Source: Paludibacteraceae bacterium (lineage in GTDB: Bacteria > Bacteroidota > Bacteroidia > Bacteroidales > Paludibacteraceae). From it: 64,000 nucleotides of DNA. Within the stretch, counting starts at the first letter, position 1; each line of letters begins with the position of its first letter. Below are positions 33,206 through 41,179 of this stretch, piece by piece. The translations under genes were made by a program, and so were the position numbers. The stretch spans positions 209,256-273,255 of the forward strand of contig JARLGW010000011.1 in NCBI GenBank assembly GCA_031292565.1, read 5' to 3'. The notes beneath the pieces were generated by a model that was not told the origin of the DNA, ran no database searches, and was given only the letters and a program-made list of their open reading frames with translations.

Positions 33206-34714
33206 ATGAAATTATTAAAATGTATTGCTGTTTTTGCTTTTGTCTTTTTTTCCTTTTCATGTAAGGACAAAAAGGATGATAATTCTTCTACATCCACAAC
33301 TACCACTCCCTCATCATCAAGTGCAAATACTCTAGCTTTTCCTCATGCCGAAGGTGGTGGAAAATACTCGGTAGGAGGACGTGGAGGTGAGGTTTATTAT
33401 GTTACCAATTTAAGTGATGATGGAAATGTTGGAAGTTTTCGTTATGCAGTAGGTCAGACTGGAGCCCGGACTGTGATATTTAAAGTTTCCGGTACCATTC
33501 AATTAACGCGGAGATTGGAAATTACACATCCGAATATAACCATTGCTGGGCAAACGGCTCCCGGAAATGGAATAACTATACGTGATTACCCTGTTTATAT
33601 AGCAGCGGATAACGTGATTGTACGCTTTATACGTTTTAGAATGGGCGATGTTACTGATATGCAGGATGATGCATTGGGTGCGCAAGGAACTAAAAATGTG
33701 ATAGTAGATCATTGTACCATGAGTTGGAGCACCGATGAGTGCGGTTCGTTTTATAATAATACCGATTTTACATTGCAATGGAGTATTCTTTCAGAAAGTT
33801 TAAACAACTCTGTTCATGATAAAGGAATTCATGGTTATGGTGGAATTTGGGGAGGTAATGATGCGTCTTTTCATCATAATTTGTTAGCGCATCATAATAG
33901 CCGTAATCCACGCTTTGATCATGATTGTATCTCTATATTAAGAGGCCCTATTGATTTTGAAAACAATGTTATTTATAACTGGGGGGAAAATGGTTCTTAT
34001 GGAGGCGAAAACAGGCGAATAAATATTGTTAACAATTACTATAAATCTGGGCCTGCTACAAGTGCAAAATATAGAATTTTTAATGCCGTAGCATATGATT
34101 CTATTGGCTTTTGTGATGTAGAATATAATACAGCCGGCAGTTATTACATAAATGGTAACTATATGAATGGTTATCCTGCAGTAACGGCCGATAACTGGAG
34201 CAACAACGGAGTGCAATTAAGAAGTGGAGGTACTACAGCTTTTGCCACATTTGTTTCAAAATGTAAAGTTTCTTCTCCTTTTGCTATGGCAACTGTAAAT
34301 TCACAATCCACAACTATAAATTCACAAACAGCCGAAGCTGCCTATCAAAGCGTGTTATCTTATGCCGGTGCAAACTATGTTAGAGATGCTATTGATAAAC
34401 GGATTATAAACGAAGTAACAAATGGTACATATACATATACTGGTTCGAAAGGAAGTACCGGCGGGTTAATTGATAGTCAGGCTGATGTAAAAGACAACCC
34501 TTCTGGTGGATGGCTTGAAACTGCAGGTGTAATACAAGCAAACTCAAGCGTGGTGGACTCCGATGGTGATGGCATGCCCGATGCGTGGGAGGATGCTCAT
34601 GGCTTAAACAAGAACATTAAAGATGATGGTGCAACAACTACGCTAAGTGGTGGTACTTACACTAATTTGGAAGTGTACCTAAATAGCTTGGTAGAAAGTT
34701 TGTATCCATATTAA
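33206..34714 (+). CDS. pectate lyase, polysaccharide lyase family 1, lipoprotein
   Basis: 502 residues. It cleaves polygalacturonate by beta-elimination on the cell surface, yielding 4,5-unsaturated oligogalacturonates. Lipoprotein signal with Cys19 (FFSFSCK), a Ser/Thr linker, then the parallel beta-helix: AFPHAEGGGKYSVGGRGGEV, RYAVGQTGARTVIFKVSGTI, NITIAGQTAPGNGITIRDYP, VIVDHCTMSWSTDECGSFYN (the Ca-binding Asp region) and HHNLLAHHNSRNPRFDHDCI near the catalytic Arg. The C-terminus has DSDGDGMPDAWEDAHGLN, a calcium-binding-like repeat found at the ends of Bacteroidota PL1 proteins. Context is the SusCD pair upstream. Confidence 0.92.
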   Translation: MKLLKCIAVFAFVFFSFSCKDKKDDNSSTSTTTTPSSSSANTLAFPHAEGGGKYSVGGRGGEVYYVTNLSDDGNVGSFRYAVGQTGARTVIFKVSGTIQLTRRLEITHPNITIAGQTAPGNGITIRDYPVYIAADNVIVRFIRFRMGDVTDMQDDALGAQGTKNVIVDHCTMSWSTDECGSFYNNTDFTLQWSILSESLNNSVHDKGIHGYGGIWGGNDASFHHNLLAHHNSRNPRFDHDCISILRGPIDFENNVIYNWGENGSYGGENRRINIVNNYYKSGPATSAKYRIFNAVAYDSIGFCDVEYNTAGSYYINGNYMNGYPAVTADNWSNNGVQLRSGGTTAFATFVSKCKVSSPFAMATVNSQSTTINSQTAEAAYQSVLSYAGANYVRDAIDKRIINEVTNGTYTYTGSKGSTGGLIDSQADVKDNPSGGWLETAGVIQANSSVVDSDGDGMPDAWEDAHGLNKNIKDDGATTTLSGGTYTNLEVYLNSLVESLYPY

Positions 34715-34755
34715 ATTTTAATTAAAGAATTAATAATTTAATTAAATCAATTTTT

Positions 34756-34763
34756 TACATTTG
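34756..34763 (+). promoter_or_regulatory. -7 element before the ThuA-like secreted protein
   Basis: TACATTTG fits TAnnTTTG, 39 bases before the start at 34803, in a very AT-rich gap. Confidence 0.5.
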
Positions 34764-34802
34764 CACCAAATTAATAATTTATAAATCTTAATAATTTAAT
34801 GT

Positions 34803-37118
34803 ATGAAAACGAAAGTTACTAAAATGTTACTGATTGCATTTGCCCTTTGTTCTTGGGTGGGTGCTTTTGGCTTTACTTCAGAATTAGGTTATGGTGTTAC
34901 CTCTAATCCTTTTGTGGCATCAACTTTAACCTATACGTTAGGTACAGGAACTACGCAAAGTTTAATTACGGCTTATAATACAGTCGCTTCTACCACAATT
35001 TGTAATTCTACAATGATAGGAGCTCAAGTCAATGGTAGTTCATATTATTTAGAAGGTGCTGTAACAGCTAATAGTGCTAATTCAACTATTACTGCAATAA
35101 CTTTTGGCGGATCAAACAATAACAGTGCAACGTCTACCGTTGGTGTAGTTTATTCAGATAAATATCCATTTAGCACAACAAGTGTTATTGGTGCGACTTC
35201 TGTTACTGTTGTCAGTAAAACTACGGCTTGGACAACATATGCAATGTCTAGCATTCCTTCCGGAACAAAATCGTTTAGAATTTACAGAATAATTTATTAT
35301 AATCCTACAACAAAAGCAATTTCATCTAGTTCTGCAACTGGTAACTCACCATATGGATCAGGAACAACTTTTTATTGTGGATATGTAGGATTAACTGTAA
35401 CTCCAGCAGGTCCTGCCGCCCCTAAAGTAACCGCATTATCAATTGGCGGAACTGCCGGAACATTTGCTAATGATAGTACCCTAAAAGTAAATCTTCCTTA
35501 TGCATCTTATACAAAGGGACAAAGTGTTTCTTCTTCTTTGATTAGTGCTACTACAGATTCATCTGCTGTTACCACACAAATTTTAAAAGGTGCAACTGAT
35601 ATTTCAAGCTCAACCTTTAATGTAGGTGATACCATTACTTATATTGTTTCAAAAAATAGTTTGTCAAAAACTTATAAAGTGATAACTTCTGCTGATGTTC
35701 CTACACCAACAATTACAACAACATCTTCTACCAGCCAAACTATAAAAGGGGGTGCAACTATTTCTAGCATTGTTTATGTAGTGAAAAATGCAACAGGAGC
35801 AACCGTAACAGGATTATCAGGTGGGTTGACATCTAACCTAAATGCAACTTCTGATACGTTAACTATTTCAGGGTCTCCTTCATTTGCAACATATCCTGAT
35901 ACAATTAAATATACAGTTACTGCAACAGCTCTTTCTGGTTATACTGGCTCTGCAGTTACTGCTACAGGAACAATAATAGTGAGAGATCCAAGCAAGAAAT
36001 CTGTTGCATTCTTATACACGAGCACAACCCCTCCAACGGGTGCTAATAAATTATATTATGTGCTAAACCAAAACTATAATGTAGATGTTCTTGCTCCTAC
36101 TACAGCTGCTGCTGTTGATGCTATTGTAGCTGCTGGCGGTTATGATTTGATTGTATTACATGAAGCTTTATCTAGTTCGTCTGCGGCAGCCGTTGAATTG
36201 GGTAAATTTATTGGACAAGTGCCTATTTTGAATACGAAAGCACATATGTATAGTAAAACTAACTGGCCAACTGGTGCTGGTGGCAATGGAGTAAAGAATG
36301 ATACTACTATTAATGTAAACACTAGCTACTTAAGCCATCCTATCTTTAGTGGTGTTACATTTAAAAGTGATTCTGTTGTTTCAATGGAAAGCGATACAAC
36401 CGGTATTGTTAGATATGCTACAGGTGTAACATATGGTAGTGGTGTTGAAGCTATTGCCAATAATAAAGAATCTCAAGGTGTTTCAATTATTGAAAAAAAT
36501 AATCAAACCACATCCGATTCTAAAAAATATATGTTGATAGCATTGTCGGCAGCTTCGGAAAACTTGAATAGCAATGGTCTATTAGTATTAAAAAATGCGT
36601 GTGATTATTTGATGAGTTCAGCAGTATATGTTCCTGCTATATTGACTAATTTGACGGTAAGTGCCGGAACCATGAGTCCTGCCTTTACACCTGCAAAGAA
36701 AGCATATAAAGTGGTTTTGTCTGCTACAGCTACCGATTATCCAACCATTACTCCAACGGTGATTACTGGAGCTACACTTGATTCTATTTCAAAAACAGCA
36801 TTCAGTGCAGGTGGTGTAGCAACTATTTATGTAACATCAGGAGATGGAATAACAAAAGCTACCTATACGATTACCTTTACCGATTCTATTCCAACAGGTA
36901 TTAAAACTGCAACAAGTACATTTAAAGTTTATGGAAACGGTTCTGCTGTTATCATAGAAGGTGCTGCTGGTGCAAATGTTTCTCTTGTAACTGTATCTGG
37001 TATTAAATTGTTTACCGGAAAAACAACATCAACAAAAGAAACACTTCCTGTTAGTTTGGAAAAAGGTGTTTATATTGTTGTTGTTGACGGTGTAGCAACT
37101 AAAGTTTTGGTGAAATAA
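34803..37118 (+). CDS. large secreted protein with ThuA-like domain and sorting-like tail
   Basis: 771 residues, function unknown. Signal peptide to about residue 23. Residues 25-205 look like an all-beta, Ser/Thr-rich carbohydrate-binding-type module; 215-300 and 300-395 look like two Ig-like modules (SSTSQTIKGGATISSIVYVV). Residues 400-620 read as a Rossmann-like, glutamine-amidotransferase-like or ThuA fold: KKSVAFLYTSTTPPTGANKL, GGYDLIVLHEALSSSSAAAV, TKAHMYSKTNWPTG. A further beta-module (LTNLTVSAGTMSPAFTPAKK, cadherin-like/PKD-like) precedes the last 70 residues, which resemble type IX C-terminal tails (KGVYIVVVDGVATKVLVK). Between PL1 and CE8 genes, so probably a surface pectin-related protein. 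A terminator follows. Confidence 0.75.
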   Translation: MKTKVTKMLLIAFALCSWVGAFGFTSELGYGVTSNPFVASTLTYTLGTGTTQSLITAYNTVASTTICNSTMIGAQVNGSSYYLEGAVTANSANSTITAITFGGSNNNSATSTVGVVYSDKYPFSTTSVIGATSVTVVSKTTAWTTYAMSSIPSGTKSFRIYRIIYYNPTTKAISSSSATGNSPYGSGTTFYCGYVGLTVTPAGPAAPKVTALSIGGTAGTFANDSTLKVNLPYASYTKGQSVSSSLISATTDSSAVTTQILKGATDISSSTFNVGDTITYIVSKNSLSKTYKVITSADVPTPTITTTSSTSQTIKGGATISSIVYVVKNATGATVTGLSGGLTSNLNATSDTLTISGSPSFATYPDTIKYTVTATALSGYTGSAVTATGTIIVRDPSKKSVAFLYTSTTPPTGANKLYYVLNQNYNVDVLAPTTAAAVDAIVAAGGYDLIVLHEALSSSSAAAVELGKFIGQVPILNTKAHMYSKTNWPTGAGGNGVKNDTTINVNTSYLSHPIFSGVTFKSDSVVSMESDTTGIVRYATGVTYGSGVEAIANNKESQGVSIIEKNNQTTSDSKKYMLIALSAASENLNSNGLLVLKNACDYLMSSAVYVPAILTNLTVSAGTMSPAFTPAKKAYKVVLSATATDYPTITPTVITGATLDSISKTAFSAGGVATIYVTSGDGITKATYTITFTDSIPTGIKTATSTFKVYGNGSAVIIEGAAGANVSLVTVSGIKLFTGKTTSTKETLPVSLEKGVYIVVVDGVATKVLVK

Positions 37119-37141
37119 ATCTTAGTAAAACTCTATAAAAG

Positions 37142-37174
37142 AAAGGATGCCTTTACATAAGGCATCCTTTTTTG
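37142..37174 (+). terminator. terminator after the ThuA-like gene
   Basis: aaaggatgcctt pairs with aaggcatccttt around tacat, followed by a T-run. Confidence 0.85.
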
Positions 37175-37237
37175 TTATGGAAATATAATTTTATTTTAAA
37201 ACTTTCGTTATTAAGATAAAAGTATTAATTTTCCACA

Positions 37238-38587
37238 GTGAAAAAGCTTCTTATTAATATCGCAATATTTTATATACTTCTAGCAGGAGTAGAATTGCAT
37301 GCACAATCTGTGGTGTTTTATTCTGACTTTAGTAATTCTTCATTGTGGCAGAGTGCTTCAGCAGTAACAACTATAAAAACGTTGTCAACCAGTTATGGCA
37401 CTGTAGAGTATTTAGATCTTACCATTTGTCCCGAATCTACCAAAACTTATAACTCCGTGTCAAAAACAGGTTATATAGATTTTAGTGCCGGTAGTTCTAC
37501 CATTAGCACTTCAAATGCATATATTAAATTACCTGCTTTGACTTTTAGCAATGGTGGAGTCTTTACTGTTGTTTATGGTTCCGGTTCTACAGGAAAAACA
37601 CTTCAATTGCAGGAATGGACGGGTTCAAGTTGGAGCAATGGCTCGTATGCTGCTGTAACTAATACAAAATCATCTCTTTGGTACACACAAAGTTGGACAA
37701 TATCTGGTTCAGGAAGTAAAATTTTTAGGCTGGTACTCGCGAGTTCAACACACATGTATGTGCCTTCAATTGTGGTAACAGCCAATCAATCTTCTATTTC
37801 CGTTGATAATAATATAATTGATTTCGGTTCAAAAAGATTGAGCCAAGAATTTGCCACGAATAGTATTGTGGTAACTGGCAATTCTTTATCATCGGGAATA
37901 GCTGTAAATGCAGATGATCCGTTTCAAGTTAATAATACGAGTACAGGTTCGTTCTATGCTTCGGCAACATTGCCTGCCACAGGAGGAGTATTGTATGCAA
38001 AATTTAAACCCTCGACTGCTGGCTCTTATCTCGATTCCATTGTTCTTTCTTCTTCCAATGTTGATAATGTAAAGGTGTATGTAAAAGGAGTGGCTTTGCC
38101 ATTGAGTAGCAATGATTCCATTATTTCTTTTTCCATCGATGGTTATAGTGGTAAAATAAATCAAACTACCAAAGTAATTACCATTGATGTTCCATCCTCT
38201 GTATCGTTACCAATTACTACTACTCCTGTTGTAACTCTTTCCGACTCAGCAAAATTGACAACATCAGGGAATTTATCCTTTGATGCAGGCACCCCAACTT
38301 CAGTTACAGTAGCAGCCGAAGATGGAACAACACAAACCTATTCTGTCGTTTTGGTTAAAACGGCTACCGGCGTTTCGTTGGAAACAGTGTCACCGCTTAC
38401 CGTATCCGCCTCTAGGCAAGCAATTGTAATTGATGCTCCTTCCGATTGTCTATACGCCATTTACGGTATTACGGGTAGCTGTATTACATCGGGTAAGGCT
38501 ATGAGAGGTAAAACCCAAATTACTATAAGTGGTGGAATGTATATCGTTCGGATAAATAGTAAATCATATAAAGTGATTATTCCTTAA
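37238..38587 (+). CDS. secreted multi-module beta protein with sorting-like tail
   Basis: 449 residues, starting at GTG 37238; no better ATG precedes the signal peptide (MKKLLINIAIFYILLAGVEL). Residues about 25-175 form a beta-sandwich like the N-terminal module of the preceding protein (SVVFYSDFSNSSLWQSASAV). Residues 180-290 look like an ASPM/choice-of-anchor-D type module (IIDFGSKRLSQEFATNSIVV, GGVLYAKFKPSTAGSYLDSI). A cadherin-like/Ig module (290-375) and a sorting-like tail (GGMYIVRINSKSYKVIIP) close it. No catalytic motif is evident; binding of polysaccharide is a reasonable guess from context. A terminator follows at 38609. Confidence 0.72.
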   Translation: MKKLLINIAIFYILLAGVELHAQSVVFYSDFSNSSLWQSASAVTTIKTLSTSYGTVEYLDLTICPESTKTYNSVSKTGYIDFSAGSSTISTSNAYIKLPALTFSNGGVFTVVYGSGSTGKTLQLQEWTGSSWSNGSYAAVTNTKSSLWYTQSWTISGSGSKIFRLVLASSTHMYVPSIVVTANQSSISVDNNIIDFGSKRLSQEFATNSIVVTGNSLSSGIAVNADDPFQVNNTSTGSFYASATLPATGGVLYAKFKPSTAGSYLDSIVLSSSNVDNVKVYVKGVALPLSSNDSIISFSIDGYSGKINQTTKVITIDVPSSVSLPITTTPVVTLSDSAKLTTSGNLSFDAGTPTSVTVAAEDGTTQTYSVVLVKTATGVSLETVSPLTVSASRQAIVIDAPSDCLYAIYGITGSCITSGKAMRGKTQITISGGMYIVRINSKSYKVIIP

Positions 38588-38608
38588 TCTAATATTATAA
38601 ATAACACT

Positions 38609-38646
38609 AAAGCGTTTGGAGTTTTTCTCCCGGCGCTTTTTTTTTT
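38609..38646 (+). terminator. terminator before the pectinesterase gene
   Basis: aaagcgtttggag pairs with ctcccggcgcttt (12 of 13 positions, G-U included) and leads into a ten-base T-run. Confidence 0.75.
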
Positions 38647-38690
38647 GCCGAAAAATGTTGAAATTAGCTGCCTCTAAATTATATAATGCT

Positions 38691-39662
38691 ATGAGAAAAA
38701 CTTTGTTATTGTTGATGATGCTTTGTTCTGTGTGCTTGATTCATGCGCAGGACAAACCTAAATATGATATTGTAGTGGCTCAAGATGGAAGCGGAAACTT
38801 TACATCTATACAAGCAGCCATTAATTCCGTCAGAGCCGAAATGGCCGAACGTAAAACTATTTTTATAAAAAACGGAACCTATCATGAGAAAGTGGTGGTG
38901 CCTGCCAGTGCCGTAAATATTAGTTTGATAGGCGAAGATCAATACAAAACCATCATTATCTGGAACAATCAGGCGAACGACACCCTGCCCGGTATGAAAA
39001 CCAAGATGGGTACGTTTAAAACTTATACCCTATTGGTACAAGCCAACGGTTTCCGGGCTGAGAATTTGACTATTGAGAATAACGCTCCACAACTAGGCCA
39101 AGCCGTATCACTCCACGTGGAAGGTGATAAAGCCGTGTTTATCAATTGCCGGATATTGGGTAACCAGGATACCATTTACGTGGGTAAAGACAACAGTCGT
39201 CAGTATTACCGAGGATGCTATATCGACGGAACCACCGATTTTATTTTTGGTGCCGGAACTGCTTATTTTGAGGCTTGCGAAATTCACAGCAAAAAAGATT
39301 CATACATCACAGCCCCTTCAACCCCTCAGAATAAGCTTTACGGGCTCGTTTTCAATCATTGCAAACTCACGGCCGACGATGGTATATCTAAAGTGTATTT
39401 AGGCCGTCCTTGGCGTCCGTATGGAGAAACAGTATATCTCAACTGCGAAATGGGTAGCCATATTTTGGCTACCGGATGGGAAAACTGGCGTAACCCTGAC
39501 AATGAAAAAACCGCTCGCTTTATAGAAATAAACAACACCGGAGCTGGAGCCGACTTGTCTGGTAGAGTAGGGTGGTCAAAAAAATTAAAGGACTCCGATG
39601 CCAAGCAATACACCATGGAGAAAGTGTTTGGCGAATGCGATACATGGAATCCCCTAAAATAA
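38691..39662 (+). CDS. pectinesterase, carbohydrate esterase family 8
   Basis: 323 residues from the ATG at 38691. An upstream in-frame ATG at 38616 would place the start within the previous gene's terminator and before the signal peptide, so it is rejected. The enzyme removes methyl groups from pectin, opening it to PL1. Signal peptide MRKTLLLLMMLCSVCLIHAQ; then the beta-helix motifs IVVAQDGSGNFTSIQAAINS, NAPQLGQAVSLHVEGD, GNQDTIYV (catalytic Asp), TTDFIFGAGTAYFE (second catalytic Asp) and YLGRPWRPYGETVY (substrate Arg/Trp). Length is normal. The last gene of the pectin locus; the trp leader begins just downstream. Confidence 0.94.
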   Translation: MRKTLLLLMMLCSVCLIHAQDKPKYDIVVAQDGSGNFTSIQAAINSVRAEMAERKTIFIKNGTYHEKVVVPASAVNISLIGEDQYKTIIIWNNQANDTLPGMKTKMGTFKTYTLLVQANGFRAENLTIENNAPQLGQAVSLHVEGDKAVFINCRILGNQDTIYVGKDNSRQYYRGCYIDGTTDFIFGAGTAYFEACEIHSKKDSYITAPSTPQNKLYGLVFNHCKLTADDGISKVYLGRPWRPYGETVYLNCEMGSHILATGWENWRNPDNEKTARFIEINNTGAGADLSGRVGWSKKLKDSDAKQYTMEKVFGECDTWNPLK

Positions 39663-39694
39663 TTTTGTAAGAATAATAATTTATTGAAATTTTT

Positions 39695-39726
39695 CTTGCA
39701 TATTTAATCAGAAATTATAACCTTTG
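39695..39726 (+). promoter_or_regulatory. likely trp operon promoter
   Basis: TTG at 39696-39698 and TAacctTTG-like element at 39718-39726 with 19 bases between resemble the -33/-7 pattern, though the -7 has one extra base. Transcription would begin about 15 bases before the leader ATG. Confidence 0.4.
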
Positions 39727-39747
39727 CATTCATAAAGAATAAAAGAA

Positions 39748-39804
39748 ATGAGAAGTTTAGCTTTAAATATTTGGTGGTGGCACTTACGAACAATTAACTC
39801 GTGA
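39748..39804 (+). CDS. trpL: trp operon leader peptide with three consecutive Trp codons
   Basis: An 18-codon frame reads MRSLALNIWWWHLRTINS and stops with TGA at 39802. TGG-TGG-TGG occupies 39772-39780. It ends 41 bases before a strong terminator hairpin and 172 bases before trpB. Low charged tRNA-Trp would stall the ribosome on the Trp codons and let RNA polymerase read on into the operon. The peptide itself is probably only a sensor. Three Trp codons in 18, at the head of a trp operon, are very unlikely by chance. Confidence 0.92.
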   Translation: MRSLALNIWWWHLRTINS

Positions 39805-39880
39805 GGAAACCCGCTATGTTTATAACTATTCTAAAAAATATATAAAAGGCTTGTCGATCTCACGACAAGCCTTTTTTGTT
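39799..39880 (+). promoter_or_regulatory. trp attenuator: terminator with competing antiterminator pairing
   Basis: Terminator: aaggcttgtcg (39846-39856) pairs with cgacaagcctt (39863-39873) over 11 bases, loop atctca, then a T-run to 39880. Antiterminator: tcgtgagg (39799-39806) is complementary to tctcacga (39858-39865), which spans the terminator loop and the first bases of its 3' arm. The antiterminator 5' arm overlaps the leader stop codon, so a ribosome reaching the stop masks it and the terminator forms, while a ribosome stalled at the Trp codons leaves it free. This is the classical attenuation layout with shortened parts. Confidence 0.88.
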
Positions 39881-39975
39881 TTGCAAAAGTTCCCTTTAGG
39901 GGTTGCAAAAAGATGACCGGATAGATGAAAAATAAGAATGAATTTTAAACAAACTAATTATAAAAACATTTTATT

Positions 39976-41160
39976 ATGAGCTTTTCAGTTGACGAAAACG
40001 GTTACTATGGCAGATTTGGTGGGGCGTATGTACCCGAAATACTGCAAAAGAATTTTGAATCATTACGAGTGCAGTATTTGGATATAATGAACGACCCCGA
40101 ATTTCAACGGGAGTTTCATTCCCTCTTGCGTGACTATGTGGGTAGGCCTTCCCCCTTGTATTTAGCCAAAAGGCTTTCCGAAGCCGTGGGTGCAAAAGTG
40201 TACCTGAAACGTGAGGATTTGAACCACACGGGGGCACACAAAATAAACAACACCGTGGGGCAGATATTGATGGCCAAACGCATGGGTAAAACCCGGATTC
40301 TGGCGGAAACAGGAGCTGGACAACACGGCGTGGCAACCGCTACCGTGTGCGCGTTGATGAACATGGAATGTATCGTCTATATGGGTGAAACCGACGTGAA
40401 ACGTCAGTACCTCAATGTACAAAAAATGCGTATGCTAGGAGCCACCGTTGTGCCGGTAACCTCTGGTAATAAAACCCTGAAAGATGCCACCAACGAGGCT
40501 TTTCGCGATTGGTGCAACCATCCGACTGATACTTTCTACATTATTGGTTCAGTAGTGGGTGCGCATCCGTACCCCGACATGGTGGCAAAGTTTCAATCCG
40601 TTATCAGCGAAGAAATTAAAAAGCAACTCATGGAACATGAAGGTAGAGATTACCCCGATTACCTTTTTGCCTGCGTAGGGGGCGGTAGTAACGCGGCAGG
40701 AACTTTCTATCATTATCTTGATGATGACCGTGTAAAACTGGTGGAAGCAGAAGCTGCCGGGTTGGGTGTTGACAGTGGCGAATCCGCTGCAACCATCCAT
40801 TTAGGCTCCGAAGGCGTATTGCATGGAAGTCGCACGCTGTTGATGCAAACAGAAGATGGACAGGTGATAGAACCGTATTCTCTTTCAGCCGGGTTGGATT
40901 ATCCCGGCATTGGCCCTATCCATGCACATTTGGCCAAAACAGGTCGTGCAGAAGTGTTGGCCATCACCGACGACGAAGCCGTGAAAGCAGCCTTTGAACT
41001 CACCCAACTGGAAGGCATTATTCCCGCGCTCGAAAGTTCCCACGCCCTGGCAGCCTTACACAAGGTAAAGTTCAAACCAACGGACATCGTGGTATTAACC
41101 GTTTCCGGTCGTGGCGATAAGGATATGCCAACGTATTTGGAATATTTTGATAAGAAATAA
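39976..41160 (+). CDS. trpB: tryptophan synthase beta chain
   Basis: 394 residues. It joins indole (delivered through a tunnel from TrpA) to serine with [19 protein letters not shown] at the start and the PLP lysine in [14 protein letters not shown] identify TrpB1; the phosphate-binding [18 protein letters not shown] and the monovalent-cation/serine region [16 protein letters not shown] follow. First structural gene of the operon order B-E-G-D-C-F-A, separated from the attenuator by about 95 bases. Confidence 0.97.
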   Translation: MSFSVDENGYYGRFGGAYVPEILQKNFESLRVQYLDIMNDPEFQREFHSLLRDYVGRPSPLYLAKRLSEAVGAKVYLKREDLNHTGAHKINNTVGQILMAKRMGKTRILAETGAGQHGVATATVCALMNMECIVYMGETDVKRQYLNVQKMRMLGATVVPVTSGNKTLKDATNEAFRDWCNHPTDTFYIIGSVVGAHPYPDMVAKFQSVISEEIKKQLMEHEGRDYPDYLFACVGGGSNAAGTFYHYLDDDRVKLVEAEAAGLGVDSGESAATIHLGSEGVLHGSRTLLMQTEDGQVIEPYSLSAGLDYPGIGPIHAHLAKTGRAEVLAITDDEAVKAAFELTQLEGIIPALESSHALAALHKVKFKPTDIVVLTVSGRGDKDMPTYLEYFDKK

Positions 41161-41179
41161 AATATATTACACGTTAAAT

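Noticed and set aside
38616..38690. Longer pectinesterase start
   Set aside because: It overlaps the T-run of the previous terminator and would bury the signal peptide.
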